From Cupriavidus lacunae (GTDB taxonomy: Bacteria; Pseudomonadota; Gammaproteobacteria; Burkholderiales; Burkholderiaceae), in assembly GCF_003353055.1 (NCBI RefSeq), contig NZ_QKWJ01000064.1, forward strand, positions 1-41,142: a stretch of DNA of 41,142 nt. Reading direction: 5' to 3'. The position numbers and the translations under genes are program-made. The notes below the pieces were generated by a model. It ran no database searches, was not told the DNA's origin, and worked only from the letters and a program-made list of their open reading frames with translations. The first letter of the stretch is position 1. Each line of letters opens with the position of its first letter. Below are positions 25,174 through 32,513 of this stretch, piece after piece.

Positions 25174-25704
25174 TTAGGAAGACAACCAGACCGGGCGCTC
25201 GGCGTGCGCTGGCCCGGAATCCCCAAACCGGAGGGCTCGCACGAAGTCATCGATCTCGGCGGCGGCTTCGCCGCTCATCACATCGCGCTCCAGCAGCACG
25301 AGCGCTGGTGCGGGCTTCTTGCCCGTCAGCCGGGCGATCTCTGCCTCGGCCTGGAACCCCCCGCGCGCCGCCATGACGCAGATCGCCGACACGCGCGCGG
25401 CCAGCGGCGGCGTGCCCACACTGGCGGCGAGGAAGCTGCGCATCGGGGCCGCCAGCCGGCCCATCCACACCGGTGCCAGGACCACGACGTGTTCGTAGCG
25501 ATCGAGCGCAGGACCGTTGTAGCGGTACTCGACCTGACGTTGAAATAGGTTATCGATGACGCACCGGAGGTCGCCCAGGATCCCGGCCCGGGATTTCGTG
25601 TCGGCGACCTCGGCCAGTGGCCATCCCGAACGCGCGGCAATGGCCTCGGCTACCTGGCGGACAGTGCCAGTGCGGGAGTAGTAAACAATCGCGGCTTGGG
25701 TCAT
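25174..25704 (-). CDS. Flavodoxin-family protein
   Basis: 176 residues from ATG 25704 with GGAG six nt before it; a GTG one codon earlier is the other option. The FMN phosphate loop is YYSRTGTVRQVAEAIA. Later segments VVVLAPVWMGRLAAPMRSFL and SAICVMAARGGFQAEAEI suit a flavodoxin/NAD(P)H-quinone-reductase-like fold. It may supply low-potential electrons or protect against quinones when oxygen is scarce. A perfect FNR box lies about 80 bp upstream and a second perfect box faces the divergent Usp 6. The WMG.LA.P segment resembles menaquinone-dependent protoporphyrinogen oxidase-like flavodoxins, but I do not assign that. Confidence 0.75.
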   Translation of the reverse strand: MTQAAIVYYSRTGTVRQVAEAIAARSGWPLAEVADTKSRAGILGDLRCVIDNLFQRQVEYRYNGPALDRYEHVVVLAPVWMGRLAAPMRSFLAASVGTPPLAARVSAICVMAARGGFQAEAEIARLTGKKPAPALVLLERDVMSGEAAAEIDDFVRALRFGDSGPAHAERPVWLSS

Positions 25705-25777
25705 CACAGGCTCCGGTCAGCTTGGCTGCGCATGTTTGCGCTGTTTCTGCAGCGTAGGCCTTGCGTGGCAGCCGCCA

Positions 25778-25791
25778 TTGATATGCATCAA
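25778..25791 (-). promoter_or_regulatory. Perfect FNR box, flavodoxin side
   Basis: TTGAT-ATGC-ATCAA, 10 of 10 matches and fully palindromic. Its centre is about 80 bp from the flavodoxin start. At the usual -41.5 position the transcript would begin near 25743, giving a leader of about 40 nt. Confidence 0.75.
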
Positions 25792-25841
25792 CCGGGAAAT
25801 GCGCGCGCCTGCCGCGGCAGGTGGGGACATTCGCAGCGGCT

Positions 25842-25855
25842 TTGATACATATCAA
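25842..25855 (+). promoter_or_regulatory. Perfect FNR box, Usp 6 side
   Basis: TTGAT-ACAT-ATCAA, 10 of 10 matches. Its centre is about 92 bp upstream of the Usp 6 start and 64 bp from the other perfect box, so each divergent gene has its own site. Confidence 0.75.
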
Positions 25856-25939
25856 CAGCAGCTGGACCGGCTGACCTACGCTGGATTCAACCAGTTCAGA
25901 CCCGAGCCGCCACAGGCTCCCATTGCCGGAGAGACTGCC

Positions 25940-26392
25940 ATGTACCAGCGCATCCTTGTCGCCATGGACGGTGGCGCCGCTTCGGAACTGGCTCTGGAAC
26001 AGGCAATAGTTATTGCGCTGGCCGCCGACGCGGAAGTGGAGGTGGTCCATGTGGTCGATGACCGAAGCCCGTTCCTGGATGTCACCGGTCTGGATCCGGT
26101 GAGGTTGATAGAGGATCTCTCGACTGCGGGTGAAAGCGTACTCGCCTCCGCCGCCAGCCGGCTTGCCGCCGCGCGCGTTCGCCATGAAACGCGGCTGCTG
26201 GGCAAGCCGATGGTCGAGGGCGACATCGCCGCCACGATCGCGGCGGAAGCCAATGGCTGGGGGGCCGACCTGGTCGTGATGGGTACGCATGGTCGCCGGG
26301 GAGTACGGCGGCTCATTATGGGCAGTGTCGCGCGGGGCGTGATCACGCAGGCCGTCGGGCCCGTTCTGCTTGTGCGCGCCGAAGAGGCGTAG
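25940..26392 (+). CDS. Single-domain universal stress protein (Usp 6)
   Basis: 150 residues from ATG 25940 (MYQRILVAMDGGAASELALE) behind CCGGAGAGACTGCC; the open frame upstream runs through the FNR box and is not used. The complete nucleotide loop GTHGRRGVRRLIMGS lies near the C-terminus. The protein is close to Usp 4 and Usp 5 in length and motifs. The perfect FNR box upstream makes it the best candidate for strict anaerobic induction among the seven Usps. DUF1488 and lipoprotein genes follow on the same strand. Confidence 0.9.
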   Translation: MYQRILVAMDGGAASELALEQAIVIALAADAEVEVVHVVDDRSPFLDVTGLDPVRLIEDLSTAGESVLASAASRLAAARVRHETRLLGKPMVEGDIAATIAAEANGWGADLVVMGTHGRRGVRRLIMGSVARGVITQAVGPVLLVRAEEA

Positions 26393-26433
26393 GCAGGCGA
26401 TCAGACTTTTGGGGGGCGTCACGCCAGTTAGCT

Positions 26434-26712
26434 ATGCACAAGATCGATTTTGCCAGCGAGACGCCGGATTACTGCCCGACCGGCCCCAGCCTGCAGTGCG
26501 CCGCAAAGGTGGATGGCGCGCCGGCAACCTATGAAATCACTGCTGAGGCGCTTGAGGATCATTTCGGCGCGAGATCCTACCGCAACGAGGACTTGCTGCC
26601 GGCGTTCCTGAGCAATCGCCAGGATATCGAACGTGTGGCCGGCGCATTGTTCGAAATGACCGGGGCGCATCACATCGTCCTCCACAGCGGCCACTTTCGC
26701 TTCGCGGTGTGA
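26434..26712 (+). CDS. DUF1488-family protein
   Basis: 92 residues. The pattern of an aromatic-rich start (KIDFASETPDYCPTGPSLQC), a mid-strand VDGAPATYEITAEALEDHFG and a helical end matches DUF1488, a small protein family of unknown function common in proteobacteria. There is no signal peptide or membrane segment. The ribosome binding site is poor (a G-run about 20 nt upstream), so it may depend on coupling to the Usp 6 transcript 41 bp upstream. Confidence 0.65.
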   Translation: MHKIDFASETPDYCPTGPSLQCAAKVDGAPATYEITAEALEDHFGARSYRNEDLLPAFLSNRQDIERVAGALFEMTGAHHIVLHSGHFRFAV

Positions 26713-26797
26713 CATGGAGCCCGTTGCCACGACATGCGGTCGCCAGGTCGCCAACGTATGCGGCGTGACCATGACCTGCAGCGGAGGAGATGAGGCC

Positions 26798-27025
26798 ATG
26801 AATCAGACTATGCAGCGCAGCCACCCGACCAAGCGGTGGGGGCGGTGGCAGATAGTGATCTGCCTTCTCCTTCCGCTTTGCGCCGGATGTACCTCCGCGC
26901 CAGACCTGCTACGCCCACCGAAGCCGCGCACGATCGCGTGGGTGCCGGCTGATTCGGAATCGCGGGTGCCTGGCATGGCTGGCGACGAGGTCACGCGCCC
27001 GGCTGGCCGCGGCGCTCAGTCGTAA
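26798..27025 (+). CDS. Small predicted lipoprotein
   Basis: 75 residues from ATG 26798 behind GGAGGAGATGAGG, a strong site. The hydrophobic segment WQIVICLLLPLCAGC ends in a lipobox (L-C-A-G-C), so Cys33 is the probable lipidation site. The remainder is short and Pro/Arg-rich (PDLLRPPKPRTIAWVPADSE), with no domain recognised. An ATG at 26810 gives an alternative start. It is probably the last gene of the Usp 6 transcript. Confidence 0.6.
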   Translation: MNQTMQRSHPTKRWGRWQIVICLLLPLCAGCTSAPDLLRPPKPRTIAWVPADSESRVPGMAGDEVTRPAGRGAQS

Positions 27026-27235
27026 CGCAAGTCGAGGCGAAAGCCACTAGCAAGCTCGCAGTCGACAATTCCCGCACGATATGGAACCCCTTGTAAGACC
27101 GTTTCACTTCATGCATGCCAGTCTCCGGCTGGTTGGGCCACGGGACTTCGGGGGCGCTGCTGCTGCCCCGTCCCTACGGCAATCATAGTCGCGCAAACAT
27201 TGAGGGAAGCGTTGCTTGCTGCTGCTCGCAGCGGT

Positions 27236-27249
27236 TTGATGCACAACAA
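27236..27249 (+). promoter_or_regulatory. FNR-like box upstream of Usp 7
   Basis: TTGAT-GCAC-AACAA, 9 of 10 matches, centred about 65 bp upstream of the Usp 7 start, the same distance as at Usp 5. Confidence 0.55.
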
Positions 27250-27306
27250 GTTGGGTTCGCGCCAGCGACATAGTCTTCCGCCCCCGCTGCTTATCGGAGA
27301 TGCCCC

Positions 27307-28146
27307 ATGGACTACGCCACAATTCTGGTTCACCTCGATGCGAGCCGGCACATGTACCAGCGGCTGCACCTTGCCGCGCAGCTGGCACTGGAGTTTCAGG
27401 CCACGCTGGTCGGCTTGCTGGCGGTGGGCAAACCTGACCCGACCGCTATGCGCTACTTGGTGGACGGTGACCGTTATCTCGCCTCTTACACGGAATGGCA
27501 GCGTGAGGTTGGCGAGCGGGCGCGCCAAGCCTTGATGGGGGCAACCGACGAGTTGTCCATCAACGCAAAATTTCGGGCGCCGGACTGGGCTACCGCCGCG
27601 ACCCTCGAGGCCGAGGCGCACCGGGCAGATCTGGTCATACTCGGACAGCACGACCCGGCTGACGATGCAGCCTATGCCGAGCGGCACTTTATCGAGTCTG
27701 TCGTGCTGCAATGCGGGCGACCCGTGCTGGTTGTGCCTTATGCGGGCTGGTTTCCGAATATTGGCAAGACCGTGATGGTTGCGTGGAATGGGACCGGCGA
27801 ATCCGCACGAGCCATTCGCGATGCGCTGCCGCTGCTGCGGCGCGCCAACACCGTTGACGTAGTTTCGTGCCCGCAACCGGACGCCTTGGGCGAACCGTCT
27901 GGATCGCCACCGCAGTATGCCCATGACTGGTTGGCCAGTCATGGGGTGACTGCGCATCTGCACACCTGTGCCGCAGGCAATCCCGACGACACTGGGGAGA
28001 TGCTGCTTTCGGAAGCTGCCAACCGGAACGCCGATCTGATTGTCATGGGTGCCTACGGGCACAGCCGCATGCGGGAACTGGTGCTGGGTGGCGTTACCCG
28101 TACGCTGCTCAGGTCAATGACCTTGCCGGTGCTCATGTCCCATTGA
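27307..28146 (+). CDS. Tandem-domain universal stress protein (Usp 7)
   Basis: 279 residues with GGAGATGCCCC before the ATG. Domain 1 begins MDYATILVHLDASRHMYQRL; domain 2 begins KTVMVAWNGTGESARAIRDA and ends GAYGHSRMRELVLGGVTRTL, then LPVLMSH. It is the nearest relative of Usp 1 and of the C-terminal fragment at 39521. The first domain keeps LGQHDPADDAAYAERHFIES, seen in Usp 1 as GQDDPDD, a segment absent from Usp 2 and Usp 3. So the double Usps form two sub-types, 1/7 and 2/3. Confidence 0.87.
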   Translation: MDYATILVHLDASRHMYQRLHLAAQLALEFQATLVGLLAVGKPDPTAMRYLVDGDRYLASYTEWQREVGERARQALMGATDELSINAKFRAPDWATAATLEAEAHRADLVILGQHDPADDAAYAERHFIESVVLQCGRPVLVVPYAGWFPNIGKTVMVAWNGTGESARAIRDALPLLRRANTVDVVSCPQPDALGEPSGSPPQYAHDWLASHGVTAHLHTCAAGNPDDTGEMLLSEAANRNADLIVMGAYGHSRMRELVLGGVTRTLLRSMTLPVLMSH

Positions 28147-28477
28147 GGATTGCCAGGCCGTCCCGGCGTTGCCAGGAAGGGCAGATGCCCGACCTGTGCA
28201 AGGCTGAGTGTTCGCTACGCATTGGTTGCATGGAGGAATTGAGGGAGATCAAGATTCAGAAGTCTGGCAGTTGGCGAGGGGATTTTGGCTTGAGTTCCTG
28301 CTGCGTCGGCCTGCATTTTCGAAATCCGACGGCATGTTTCCTTTCGATCCGGCCACACGGGTGCGCTACATCGAGATCCAGGGGAGAACTTGCGCTGCCT
28401 GGCAAGCGCGCGCGATGGCGGCCGGTCTTGCTCGCGACGATTTCTTCCGCGCCTGTACTCGTGTACGGGCCGCGATG
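28147..28477. other. No clear gene
   Basis: A plus-strand frame (28208-28483) ends FFRACTRVRAAMY but has no ribosome binding site and no family features I recognise. The region probably includes the eroded 3' end of the phaB pseudogene that follows. Confidence 0.35.
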
Positions 28478-28784
28478 TACTGATGCTCTTGGGTAATCGC
28501 GCGGCATGTTCCGTCACCACGTGGTGTCCAGGTGAAACCGTGTTCACAGTTCGCTGTGCACTTGCGACACACATCACTGGCACGACGTGAAGTCCGTTAC
28601 GTCAACCGGGAGCGCCGAACTCACTCCCTCCCGGCGTTGCGTTGCGGCGAGCCATTGGGCCACGTGGTCATTGTGTTCGGAGTGCGCGACAGCAACACGC
28701 ACGTCATCGGCCAGCAGCCGCACGGCAATGGCTTCGCGGACCCCGCCCACACCTCCCGTCACCAGCTATGCGTGGACCGATCAT
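28478..28784 (-). pseudogene. phaB-like acetoacetyl-CoA reductase pseudogene
   Basis: Minus strand, starting ATG 28784 only 4 nt beyond the phasin stop. After a frameshift near codon 7 it reads LVTGGVGGVREAIAVRLLAD, then HNDHVAQWLAATQRREGVSS and ALPVDVTDFTSCQ-stop-CVSQVHSEL. These track PhaB (EAISIRLHDAG; VANWLGKMEESGRR; YPVDVAEYESCQLCVAAIREEL). It then jumps, in another frame, to TVNTVSPGHHVVTEHAARLP, which is PhaB residues from about 178. About 95 central residues, including the catalytic Ser and Tyr-Lys, are deleted. Confidence 0.75.
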
Positions 28785-28788
28785 TGCC

Positions 28789-29265
28789 TCAGATCTGCGC
28801 GGCGGGGCGGCGCTCGGAGGCCGTAGCGCCAGGGGAGGGAACAGCCATCATGCGGCCGACATTGTCGAAGATTACGCGGGCGGATTCCGAAAGCGGCGCA
28901 TAACAGGCGCCTTCCACCATGACCTTCTTCTGGTAGTCCTGCCAGGCTTCGGCCGACTCGCGCAGGTGCTCCATGAAGGTCGAGGCCATTTCGACGTACA
29001 GGGAGCCAAACTCGCGGGCATGCGCGGCGTTGCGCTCAATCTGGGCGGCTGCAATCTGGGCAGGCAGCCCGTGGAAGGAATTCCAGTCGGGCGCATCGGT
29101 GATGCGGGAGAGTGCCTGGCGGGCACCCTTGATGTTCTCATCAAGCCCTTTGAGGCGCAGTCGGAGCAGCATCTGGCGTGATTCTTCCCACCGCAGCCAC
29201 GCGCGCAAGGTGAACTGCTGGGCGCAGCGCGCAAGCTCGAAGGCGGGATCGGTCTCGTCTGGCAT
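28789..29265 (-). CDS. Phasin family protein, second copy
   Basis: 158 residues from ATG 29265 (MPDETDPAFELARCAQQFTL) behind AGGAG. A phasin_2-like helical domain covers residues 10-140, with aromatic residues near the C-terminus (EAWQDYQKKVMVEGACYAPL). It differs clearly from the phasin at 282. It likely binds PHB granules. A phaB pseudogene follows 4 nt downstream, so this was a phaP-phaB operon like the one at the start of the window. A poor FNR-like site (TTGAC-GTAT-CGCAA, 7 of 10, 29349-29362) lies about 90 bp upstream; I do not rely on it. Confidence 0.75.
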   Translation of the reverse strand: MPDETDPAFELARCAQQFTLRAWLRWEESRQMLLRLRLKGLDENIKGARQALSRITDAPDWNSFHGLPAQIAAAQIERNAAHAREFGSLYVEMASTFMEHLRESAEAWQDYQKKVMVEGACYAPLSESARVIFDNVGRMMAVPSPGATASERRPAAQI

Positions 29266-29905
29266 GGTCGAACTCCTGTAGACAATCGGGGCGGCCTGCC
29301 ATAGGGGGCAGGCCACGACAAGTCTAGGGGGAGGCAGCCTGGCGGGGATTGACGTATCGCAAGCAGGGCGCAACGCGTCGGGCGGCACGGCATGGTCAAG
29401 TCGCACCTGCGCTCGTGAGTGCACATTGATCATCGGCGAAGACCGGCGTGCGGCCATCGGCCTATAGGACTATGTTGCCGAGGCACCATTGAAGCTCGTC
29501 TACGTCAGCCGGCTCTCCAGGCTCGACGAGACCCACAAACCGCTGTGCGAGCTCTGTACCGCACTGTATATCAGTCAGAACGTCTCCCTCTTCTGCGCCG
29601 CGTCCGCCCTGGCCACGGTGGCGCGGAGCCTGGTGGACCGCCGCGCAGGGGCCACCGACATGCGGCTGAAGCCCGCCCATTGCCGGCATTGAGCAGCCGA
29701 CTGCGACGGACCATGTAGGCAGTATCGGTCCCAGGTGTCTGGCCATTGTTTGATCCAGCCCAAGTCGACAGCCGTGCAGGCGCCTAGCTTTAACAGTGTG
29801 AGCGCGCCGGACCGGGACCGGCGTGCGGAATGGTGCAGGGACGCCGCTCGCGCTGCAGCGGGCCAGCGCCCCCGCGTGCATGTCCATGATCAACGAGGCA
29901 TCAAG
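29266..29905. other. Gene-poor stretch upstream of phasin 2 and the BCAM0308-like gene
   Basis: It holds the divergent promoter region. A minus-strand frame near 29462-29600 (DVLTDIQCGTELAQRFVGLV, EPGEPADVDELQWCLGNIVL) looks protein-like but has no start. A weak FNR-like site TTGAT-CCAG-CCCAA lies at 29750-29763. No RNA gene is seen. Confidence 0.3.
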
Positions 29906-30409
29906 ATGAAAGTCCGTGCACAGTCAATCAAGGTACGGCCGGTCCGCTGGCACCCGTTCCCTGTCGAGCACATGCCCGACCGCTACAAGCAACCGGCGGC
30001 AGCCCCGGCGGTGGCGAGCTGTACGGTCTGCCATGCCGTATTCATGCGAGGACACTGGCAATGGCGCGCCGTACCGCCGGGCGCCGCCACCTTGGTCTGC
30101 TCCGCCTGCCAGCGCATCGCCGACAAGATCCCGGCCGGTCGGGTGGCCCTGAACGGCGTCTTCGCGGCGGCGCATCGGGCCGAGATCTTGGCGCTGGTGC
30201 GGCACCGCGAAGGCCAGTTTCGGGCACAGCATCCGATGGAGCGCGTGATGGCAACCGAGTCAGACGAACAGGGCACGGTGGTCACCACGACCGGGCTGCA
30301 CCTGGCACGGGACATTGGCAACGCCATCCACCATGCCTACCGGGGAACCCTGACGATCGACTACAGCAATGCCGAGACCCAGCTGAACGTGCACTGGCAC
30401 AGGGCCTGA
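29906..30409 (+). CDS. BCAM0308-like zinc-finger protein
   Basis: 167 residues from ATG 29906 behind GAGG. Two Cys-x2-Cys knuckles (CTVCHAVFMRGHWQW and CSACQRIADKIPAG) suggest a zinc ribbon. They are followed by GRVALNGVFAAAHRAEILAL and a C-terminal VVTTTGLHLARDIGNAIHHA-YRG segment. This layout matches the BCAM0308 family from memory, which is common in beta-proteobacterial stress clusters and has no known function. The open frame starts at 29735, but the extra 57 residues are atypical. The hydrolase gene follows after 70 bp and may be co-transcribed. Confidence 0.65.
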   Translation: MKVRAQSIKVRPVRWHPFPVEHMPDRYKQPAAAPAVASCTVCHAVFMRGHWQWRAVPPGAATLVCSACQRIADKIPAGRVALNGVFAAAHRAEILALVRHREGQFRAQHPMERVMATESDEQGTVVTTTGLHLARDIGNAIHHAYRGTLTIDYSNAETQLNVHWHRA

Positions 30410-30450
30410 CGGTGGCGAGGCTGGCGAGGCCACTGGCAAGGACGAGAAGA

Positions 30451-30474
30451 GGGGAAGGGGAAGGGGAAGGGGAA
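30451..30474 (+). repeat. Four tandem GGGGAA hexamers overlapping a ribosome binding site
   Basis: Four exact copies of GGGGAA lie 5 nt upstream of the hydrolase ATG at 30480. The repeat supplies the Shine-Dalgarno-like purines, and gain or loss of a unit would alter leader length without touching the reading frame. Confidence 0.8.
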
Positions 30475-30479
30475 GTCTC

Positions 30480-31160
30480 ATGGAGCACATCACAACCGAA
30501 CAGGTGCGGATCCATATCGGCCACATCGCGCTGCTGGGCGACCTTGCCCTGCCGGAGGCGGCATCCGGCCTGATCCTGTTTGCTCATGGCAGCGCCAGCT
30601 CGCGCCACAGCATGCGCAACCGCGAGGCCGCATCAATACTGAATCGGATGGGCCTGGGCACGCTGCTGTTTGACCTGCTGGCGCCCGAGGAGGACGTCGG
30701 GATGTCGAGGCGGTTCGATATCCCCCTTCTTGGTGCGAGGCTCAGGGCTGCCACCGGCTCGGTGGCGCACCTGGCGCGCGAGCGCCACTTGCGGCTCGGA
30801 TATTTCAGCGCCAGCACGGGGGCCGCTGCGGCCATCCGTGCCGCTGCGGAGCCGCCACCGCACATGCGGATCGACGCGGTGGTGTCGCGCGGCGGCCGTG
30901 TCGACCTGGCCGGCCACGAAGCGCTGTGCCAGCTGCAAGCGCCGACGCTGATGATTGTGGGGGAAGCGGATCCTTTGGTGGTGAAGCTCAACGCGCACGC
31001 CACCGCATGGATGCAATGCGAGAAGCGGCTGGAGGTGGTCCCTGGCGCCAGCCACCTGTTCGAGGAGCCGGGCGCACTGGAACAGGTCGGAAAACTCGCC
31101 GGCAAATGGTTTTGCCAGCATTTTGCGACGCAGTTCGCGCCGCGTGGTCACGCCCGCTAA
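30480..31160 (+). CDS. Alpha/beta hydrolase (dienelactone-hydrolase-like)
   Basis: 226 residues. The strand-turn-helix nucleophile region is GYFSASTGAAAA, with Ser112 as probable nucleophile. The elbow reads S-A-S-T-G, so the first Gly of G-x-S-x-G is Ser. An oxyanion-like FAHGSASSRHS segment (34-44), an Asp in VGEADPLVV (about 163) and His in VPGASHLFEEPG (about 195) complete a catalytic triad. In related clusters this domain is often found fused to a phosphoribosyltransferase; here it stands alone. The substrate is unknown. Its ribosome binding site is a GGGGAA tandem repeat. Confidence 0.75.
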   Translation: MEHITTEQVRIHIGHIALLGDLALPEAASGLILFAHGSASSRHSMRNREAASILNRMGLGTLLFDLLAPEEDVGMSRRFDIPLLGARLRAATGSVAHLARERHLRLGYFSASTGAAAAIRAAAEPPPHMRIDAVVSRGGRVDLAGHEALCQLQAPTLMIVGEADPLVVKLNAHATAWMQCEKRLEVVPGASHLFEEPGALEQVGKLAGKWFCQHFATQFAPRGHAR

Positions 31161-31267
31161 CCGCCGGGCTGCCGCCACAGCAGCGGTCAGCAGGGACATG
31201 CAGTTCGACAGAATTTCCATGGTGCCGTGTGACGCACGGCGATGACGCAGTGAAAAAGGAGAATGAC

Positions 31268-31600
31268 ATGAACGATATCCGTGCCGACCGCTTGATACAC
31301 AAGGATGCGCTGATCCGTGATGCCAACACGCTGCTGGCCGATGTTCAGGCGTTGTTGCGGGATGTCGCCGACGAAGCCGGCCTGGAGACAACCCAGGCAC
31401 GCGCGCAGCTGGGCGCACGCCTGCACGCGCTCCAGGATCGCCTGAATGCGCAACGCCAGGCGGCGCAGATGCGGGTGTCGCAATGGGTGGACACCACGGA
31501 TCGCTACGTCCATGCGCATCCCTGGGAGAGCATCGGCTCCGTCGCCGCGGTCGCGGCCGTGGCCGGCGCTCTGGTCGCACTGGCTGTCGGCCGCCGGTAG
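31268..31600 (+). CDS. DUF883 (ElaB/YqjD) family inner-membrane-anchored protein
   Basis: 110 residues from ATG 31268 with AAAAAGGAG upstream. A long amphipathic helix (residues 8-75, DANTLLADVQALLRDVADEA) is followed by the conserved YVHAHPWESIGSVAAVAAVA and a single C-terminal membrane helix ending VALAVGRR. ElaB/YqjD proteins tether to the inner membrane by this tail and are induced in stationary phase; some bind ribosomes. It lies 107 bp after the hydrolase gene on the same strand. Confidence 0.85.
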   Translation: MNDIRADRLIHKDALIRDANTLLADVQALLRDVADEAGLETTQARAQLGARLHALQDRLNAQRQAAQMRVSQWVDTTDRYVHAHPWESIGSVAAVAAVAGALVALAVGRR

Positions 31601-31657
31601 CGCAAGCCCGGCACGCCAGGACGCCAGCCGGCAAGAAACCTCTGCACGGACCCGATC

Positions 31658-32128
31658 GTGCTTGCCATACCCGGCAATGAGCATCAGGCCGTAGCAATTG
31701 CTGCATGCCTACCGGGCTGGCCGGGCGAAGCCGAGGTCCGCCGCTTTCCCGACGGCGAATCCTATGTCCGGCTGCTCACAGCGCGGGAAACCGTCTCGCT
31801 GGCGGCGCAGTTGGACGCGGAAGAAGCGCGTATCCACGCCGCTGTCGGCTCCGCAGACACGCCAATGACCCCGCTGGCGCAACGCGAGCCGCAGGATAAG
31901 AGCGACCTGGCCGACGAAGAAATCACGCAGCAGCAGGACGACGCGATGCTGGACCACTACCGCATGCAACTGGCCGACATCGCCGCCGCGCGGGCGCGGA
32001 TGCAGCACGGCCAGTACGGCATCTGCATCGATTGCCAGCAGCCGATCCCGTTCACGCGCCTGCAGGCCCGCCCGACCGCCATGCGTTGTACCGCATGCCA
32101 GTGCCGGCGCGAGCATCTCTATGGGTGA
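31658..32128 (+). CDS. Chimera: PRPP-synthetase N-terminus joined to DksA/TraR-type zinc finger
   Basis: 156 residues with a GTG start and no good ribosome binding site. Residues 1-41 (LAIPGNEHQAVAIAACLPGW, then RRFPDGESYVRL) match the N-terminus of ribose-phosphate pyrophosphokinase. From about residue 45 (SLAAQLDAEEARI) the sequence becomes a DksA-like coiled helix (QQQDDAMLDHYRMQLADI) and a C4 zinc finger, CIDC-x16-18-CTAC (GQYGICIDCQQPIPFTRLQA). The prs active site is entirely absent. The simplest reading is a deletion that fused two neighbouring genes in frame. It may still produce a DksA-like protein that affects RNA polymerase; this is untested. Confidence 0.65.
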   Translation: MLAIPGNEHQAVAIAACLPGWPGEAEVRRFPDGESYVRLLTARETVSLAAQLDAEEARIHAAVGSADTPMTPLAQREPQDKSDLADEEITQQQDDAMLDHYRMQLADIAAARARMQHGQYGICIDCQQPIPFTRLQARPTAMRCTACQCRREHLYG

Positions 32129-32204
32129 CAGCCGAGGATACGGAGCGAGGCCGTAGGCTGCCGATACAACTGACCGCGTGGCGGGCTGCCAACGGGGAAA
32201 CGAC

Positions 32205-32230
32205 GCCTCCCGGGACCGCGGCCGGGAGGC
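32205..32230 (+). terminator. GC-rich stem-loop after the DksA-like gene
   Basis: GCCTCCCGG (32205-32213) pairs perfectly with CCGGGAGGC (32222-32230) across an 8-nt loop. No T-run follows, so termination efficiency is doubtful. It lies between convergent genes. Confidence 0.35.
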
Positions 32231-32243
32231 TGGCGCTGACCGG

Positions 32244-32468
32244 CTAGCGTAGGTCGTATTCGCGCATCATTTCCGTGGCCAGGCATGCTGGCGGGACAGC
32301 GGGGAAGGCCTCGATGGCCCAGTTGCATCAGCGGTTGGCAGCCGCTTCGACACGCTGCGGCAATGGGATGTAGCAGTCGCGGCAGGCGTTGCCGAGGTCG
32401 GCGTATTCCTGCAAGTGCCGCAGAATTTCATTGCGAACCTGTTCCGCACTACCGAGGTTCTTGATCAT
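32244..32468 (-). pseudogene. Small cysteine-rich protein interrupted by an in-frame TGA
   Basis: ATG 32468 follows AGGAGACACCGAC. The first 46 codons read MIKNLGSAEQVRNEILRHLQ, then EYADLGNACRDCYIPLPQRV, EAAANR, then TGA at 32330-32328. The frame continues for 27 codons as CNWAIEAFPAVPPACLATEM, MREYDLR, then TAG. I recall small proteins of Usp/Hsp20 clusters with a CxxC pair followed by G-CNW and a late Cys, which the second part fits. The TGA therefore probably replaces GGA or another sense codon. Without readthrough the product is a 46-residue fragment. Confidence 0.55.
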
Positions 32469-32513
32469 GTCGGTGTCTCCTGTTGTCTGTTAGTGGTGAT
32501 ACAGTCAGGAGGT

